Below are positions 61,919-64,000 of a stretch of DNA of 64,000 nt, piece after piece. The stretch spans positions 1 to 64,000 of the forward strand of contig JAILDR010000208.1 in assembly GCA_024689285.1 (NCBI GenBank), written 5' to 3'. Made by a program: the position numbers and the translations under genes. This DNA is from Bacteroidales bacterium (lineage in GTDB: Bacteria; Bacteroidota; Bacteroidia; Bacteroidales; F082). Position 1 is the first letter of the stretch; the number at the start of each line of letters is the position of its first letter. The notes under the pieces are model-generated. The model had not been told where the DNA came from, searched no databases, and was given only the letters and a program-made list of their open reading frames with translations.

Positions 61919-61926
61919 TAACTTTG
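61919..61926 (+). promoter_or_regulatory. -7 box of mutA
   Basis: TAACTTTG, 73 bp before the mutA ATG. A single TTTATCG half-site (61901-61907) lies just upstream. Confidence 0.5.
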
Positions 61927-61999
61927 CCCTCGGATTATATACTGAACTTTGTAAAGGACTTAATTATAACAATTAGAATATCAATTAAATAAACAACAA

Positions 62000-63850
62000 A
62001 TGGAAGAAAAAAAGAGACTCTTTGAGGAATTTCCGCCCGTGAGTACCGAAGAATGGGAAGCGGTAATTGAGAAAGACCTCAAAGGTGCCGACTACAACAA
62101 AAAGCTGGTTTGGCGCACGGCTGAAGGCTTTAATGTGAGGCCTTATTACCGCGCCGAGAATCTGGCCGACATCCCCTGGACGGGGCAGACCCCCAACGAG
62201 TTCCCCTACGTGCGTGGCAACAAGCCCGAGGGCAACGAATGGCTTGTCCGTCAGGATATCGCCGTGAAGGATGTCGCTGAAGCCAACAAGATGGCCTTGA
62301 ATGCTTTGAGCCGCGGAGCCAACTCCATCGGCTTCAAATTGGAGATGGACAGAGCCTACACCGCCATCGATATTTCAACCCTGCTGAACGGCATCGACCA
62401 AAAGGCTGTGGAAATCAATCTCTACAACAACAAGTATCACCTCCCGCTGCTTGAGATGCTCTCCAAGATTCCGGGTGTGAAAGGTTCGCTGAACTATGAC
62501 CCGCTGACGCGCTACATCCGTCGCGGCGTGTGGTTTATCACAGAAAGCACCGATATGGAGCTGGCCTACATCATGGTGAAAGCCGAGATGCCCGACTTCC
62601 ATACCATCGGAGTGAATGCCCATGTGTTTACCAACGCCGGTGCCACCATCGTTCAGGAGATGGCCTTCGCTCTCGCCGTGGGTGCCGAATATCTCGACAA
62701 ACTTACCGAGAAAGGCCTCACTATTGACGAAATTGCTCCCAAGATGCGTTTCAATTTGGCAGTCGGACAGAACTACTTCATGGAAATGGCCAAGATGCGT
62801 GCCTATCGTCTGCTGTGGGCTAACATCGTGAAGGCATACGGCGCGAAGGAAGAGAACGCCAAGATGCACATCCACGCCACCAATGCCGAGTTGGGCATGA
62901 GCCTCTACGACGCCTACGTGAATATGCTGCGCACTACATCGGGCACCATGTCGGCCGTGTTAGGTGGCGTCGATTCGTTCACGGTAATGCCTTTCGACGC
63001 ACCGTTTGAACTGCCCACCGATTTTGCCGACCGTATCGCCCGCAACCAGCAGCTCATCCTGAAGGAAGAGGCTCACTTCGACAAAGTGGCCGACCCCGCC
63101 GCCGGTTCCTACTATATTGAGAACCTTACCGAGAGCCTCGCTGCTGCCGCTTGGGACCTCTTCAACAAGATTCAGGACGAAGGCGGTTATCTCGAAGCCG
63201 TCCGCAAGGGCATGATCCAAGGCCTTATCAAGGAAAGCGCCACCAAGAAGTTCAGCAACGTGGCTACCCGCCGCGAGACCATCCTGGGCACCAACCAGTT
63301 CCCGAACTTCACGGAAAGCCTCAAGTTTACGCCCGAGGCTTGGGTGATGGAAGCCGACAACCGCCGCGATGAGAAGGCTGAGGTGGAAACCATCGTCACC
63401 TTCCGCGCCGCACAACAGTTTGAGAAACTGCGCTACGCCACCGACGTCTATGCTCAAAACCACAAGCGTCCTGTGGCCTGGATGTTCACCTACGGCAACC
63501 TCGCCATGCGCAAGGCCCGCGCCAACTTCGCCTCCAACTTCTTCGCCTGCGCCGGCTTCCAAGTTGTCGACAACCCAGGCTTCAAGACCTTGGATGAAGG
63601 CATCGCCGCCGCCCGCGAGGTGAAGCCCGAGATTCTGGTCATCTGCTCGTCAGACGAGGAATACGGTGAAGGCAATGCCCTCAAGATCTTCGAGGAGCTG
63701 AAGAACGACACCATCGTGGTGCTGGCCGGTAACCCCGAAGGCACCGCCGACATCCTCAAGGAGGTTGGCCTGAAGTATTTCATCCACGTCAAGAGCAATG
63801 TGCTTGAGACGTTAACGGAGTTCCAAAAGCAATTAGGTATAACAAAATAA
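62000..63850 (+). CDS. mutA: Methylmalonyl-CoA mutase small subunit
   Basis: 616 residues. It starts LFEEFPPVSTEEWEAVIEKD and LKGADYNKKLVWRTAEGF, typical for the small (beta) chain, continues with the TIM-barrel blocks RGANSIGF and NAELGMSLYDAYVNMLRTTS, DPAAGSYYIENLTE, and ends in a B12-domain-like fold that lacks the cobalamin-binding DxHxxG, as expected for this non-catalytic subunit. With MutB it interconverts succinyl-CoA and methylmalonyl-CoA, used for propionate formation. mutB follows after 88 bp containing two hairpins. Confidence 0.96.
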   Translation: MEEKKRLFEEFPPVSTEEWEAVIEKDLKGADYNKKLVWRTAEGFNVRPYYRAENLADIPWTGQTPNEFPYVRGNKPEGNEWLVRQDIAVKDVAEANKMALNALSRGANSIGFKLEMDRAYTAIDISTLLNGIDQKAVEINLYNNKYHLPLLEMLSKIPGVKGSLNYDPLTRYIRRGVWFITESTDMELAYIMVKAEMPDFHTIGVNAHVFTNAGATIVQEMAFALAVGAEYLDKLTEKGLTIDEIAPKMRFNLAVGQNYFMEMAKMRAYRLLWANIVKAYGAKEENAKMHIHATNAELGMSLYDAYVNMLRTTSGTMSAVLGGVDSFTVMPFDAPFELPTDFADRIARNQQLILKEEAHFDKVADPAAGSYYIENLTESLAAAAWDLFNKIQDEGGYLEAVRKGMIQGLIKESATKKFSNVATRRETILGTNQFPNFTESLKFTPEAWVMEADNRRDEKAEVETIVTFRAAQQFEKLRYATDVYAQNHKRPVAWMFTYGNLAMRKARANFASNFFACAGFQVVDNPGFKTLDEGIAAAREVKPEILVICSSDEEYGEGNALKIFEELKNDTIVVLAGNPEGTADILKEVGLKYFIHVKSNVLETLTEFQKQLGITK

Positions 63851-63860
63851 TTAGTACAGA

Positions 63861-63923
63861 GGTTTTCGCGCCTTGAAGAGGCGCAACCTCAATTACCCCA
63901 CATAAGCAAAGCGCAGTGTGGGG
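63861..63923 (+). other. Two hairpins between mutA and mutB
   Basis: First: GGTT + GCGCC(TT) (63861-63874) with (AG)GGCGC + AACC (to 63888). Second: CCCCACA (63896-63902) with TGTGGGG (63917-63923). No T run follows, so they are not terminators; the second ends just before GGAGAAAGGAG, the best Shine-Dalgarno-like stretch in the window. They may stabilise or adjust the ratio of the two cistrons. Confidence 0.6.
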
Positions 63924-63938
63924 AGAAAGGAGAAAACA

Positions 63939-64000
63939 ATGAAACCCAACTATAAAAACATCAACATCAACGCTATACCTAAGCACCGCGGCCTCATCCT
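63939..64000 (+). CDS. mutB: Methylmalonyl-CoA mutase large subunit, 5' end only
   Basis: Only 20 codons are inside the window (MKPNYKNINI, NAIPKHRGLI). Position directly after mutA and the Asn/Ile-rich start fit the catalytic, B12-binding alpha chain MutB of Bacteroidota. The purine-rich GGAGAAAGGAG 8-18 bases upstream supports this ATG. Confidence 0.75.
   Translation, partial: MKPNYKNININAIPKHRGLI

Overview
The window comes from a member of the Bacteroidota, most likely an uncultured Bacteroidales. The evidence is a TAnnTTTG-type -7 promoter box in front of many genes, near absence of strong Shine-Dalgarno sites, SusC/SusD, several proteins with a type IX secretion (T9SS) C-terminal sorting domain, PorZ, a GldH-like lipoprotein, S46 dipeptidyl-peptidase, UpxY, DUF4954 and the HU-M15-smalltalk cassette. 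hydF (maturation of [FeFe] hydrogenase) and mutA/mutB (methylmalonyl-CoA mutase, succinate/propionate interconversion) suggest an anaerobic fermenter. No rRNA, tRNA, CRISPR array, transposase or integrase was found.

Layout. 1-2.5 kb: end of elbB, then a minus-strand cassette of an HU-like protein, an M15 peptidase and a 40-residue smalltalk peptide, with 75-bp repeats inside it. 2.5-10.3 kb: secreted double-thioredoxin protein, fucose-isomerase-like protein, DUF177-rpmF, DPP7-like peptidase, a degenerate GreA-Nudix fusion and PspC. 10.3-13.4 kb: rodA-mrdA (cell elongation). 13.6-19 kb: GldH-like lipoprotein, Wza, Wzc with an extreme Tyr-Gly/His tail, UpxY, membrane coiled-coil protein. 19-25 kb: recO-porZ divergent from rluB-THUMP-like methyltransferase. 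25-31 kb: DUF1846 protein, lipoprotein, YfcC transporter, an 11-bp-periodic non-coding element, an AAA ATPase with DUF4143. 31-43 kb: secreted M28 peptidase, tsaB, solitary adenine methyltransferase coupled to galE, DUF4954-nagB-wlbA-like genes, pnuC, ssb, CYTH, hydF. 43-47 kb: polA carrying repeat-derived codons, then about 1 kb of repeats, a cassette relic and a second 11-bp-periodic element. 47-60 kb: SusC, SusD and a T9SS-exported PNGase F-like protein, flippase, GSCFA protein, guanine deaminase and GH89 alpha-N-acetylglucosaminidase. 60-64 kb: a second AAA/DUF4143 ATPase behind a 33-bp-spaced palindrome array, then mutA and the start of mutB.

Gene cooperation. SusC, SusD and the PNGase F-like enzyme look like a small locus for removing N-glycans from glycoproteins and importing the product; GH89 and nagB (GlcN6P to Fru6P) could lie further along amino-sugar use, though they are separately transcribed. 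T9SS cargo is spread through the window (thioredoxin-like, M28, PNGase-like), matching the presence of porZ.

Most unexpected points: (1) two related non-coding elements, at 29.27-29.57 kb and 46.61-46.88 kb, each with a promoter, a conserved micro-ORF (Asn-x-Cys-Asn-Tyr-Leu-Phe-Leu) and 11 or more degenerate 11-bp repeats; (2) intergenic palindromic repeats that have become coding sequence in polA and in the fucose-isomerase-like gene; (3) a deletion relic of the HU-M15 cassette next to polA; (4) three operator-like palindromes at exact 33-bp spacing. All calls come from reading the sequence; no database search was run.
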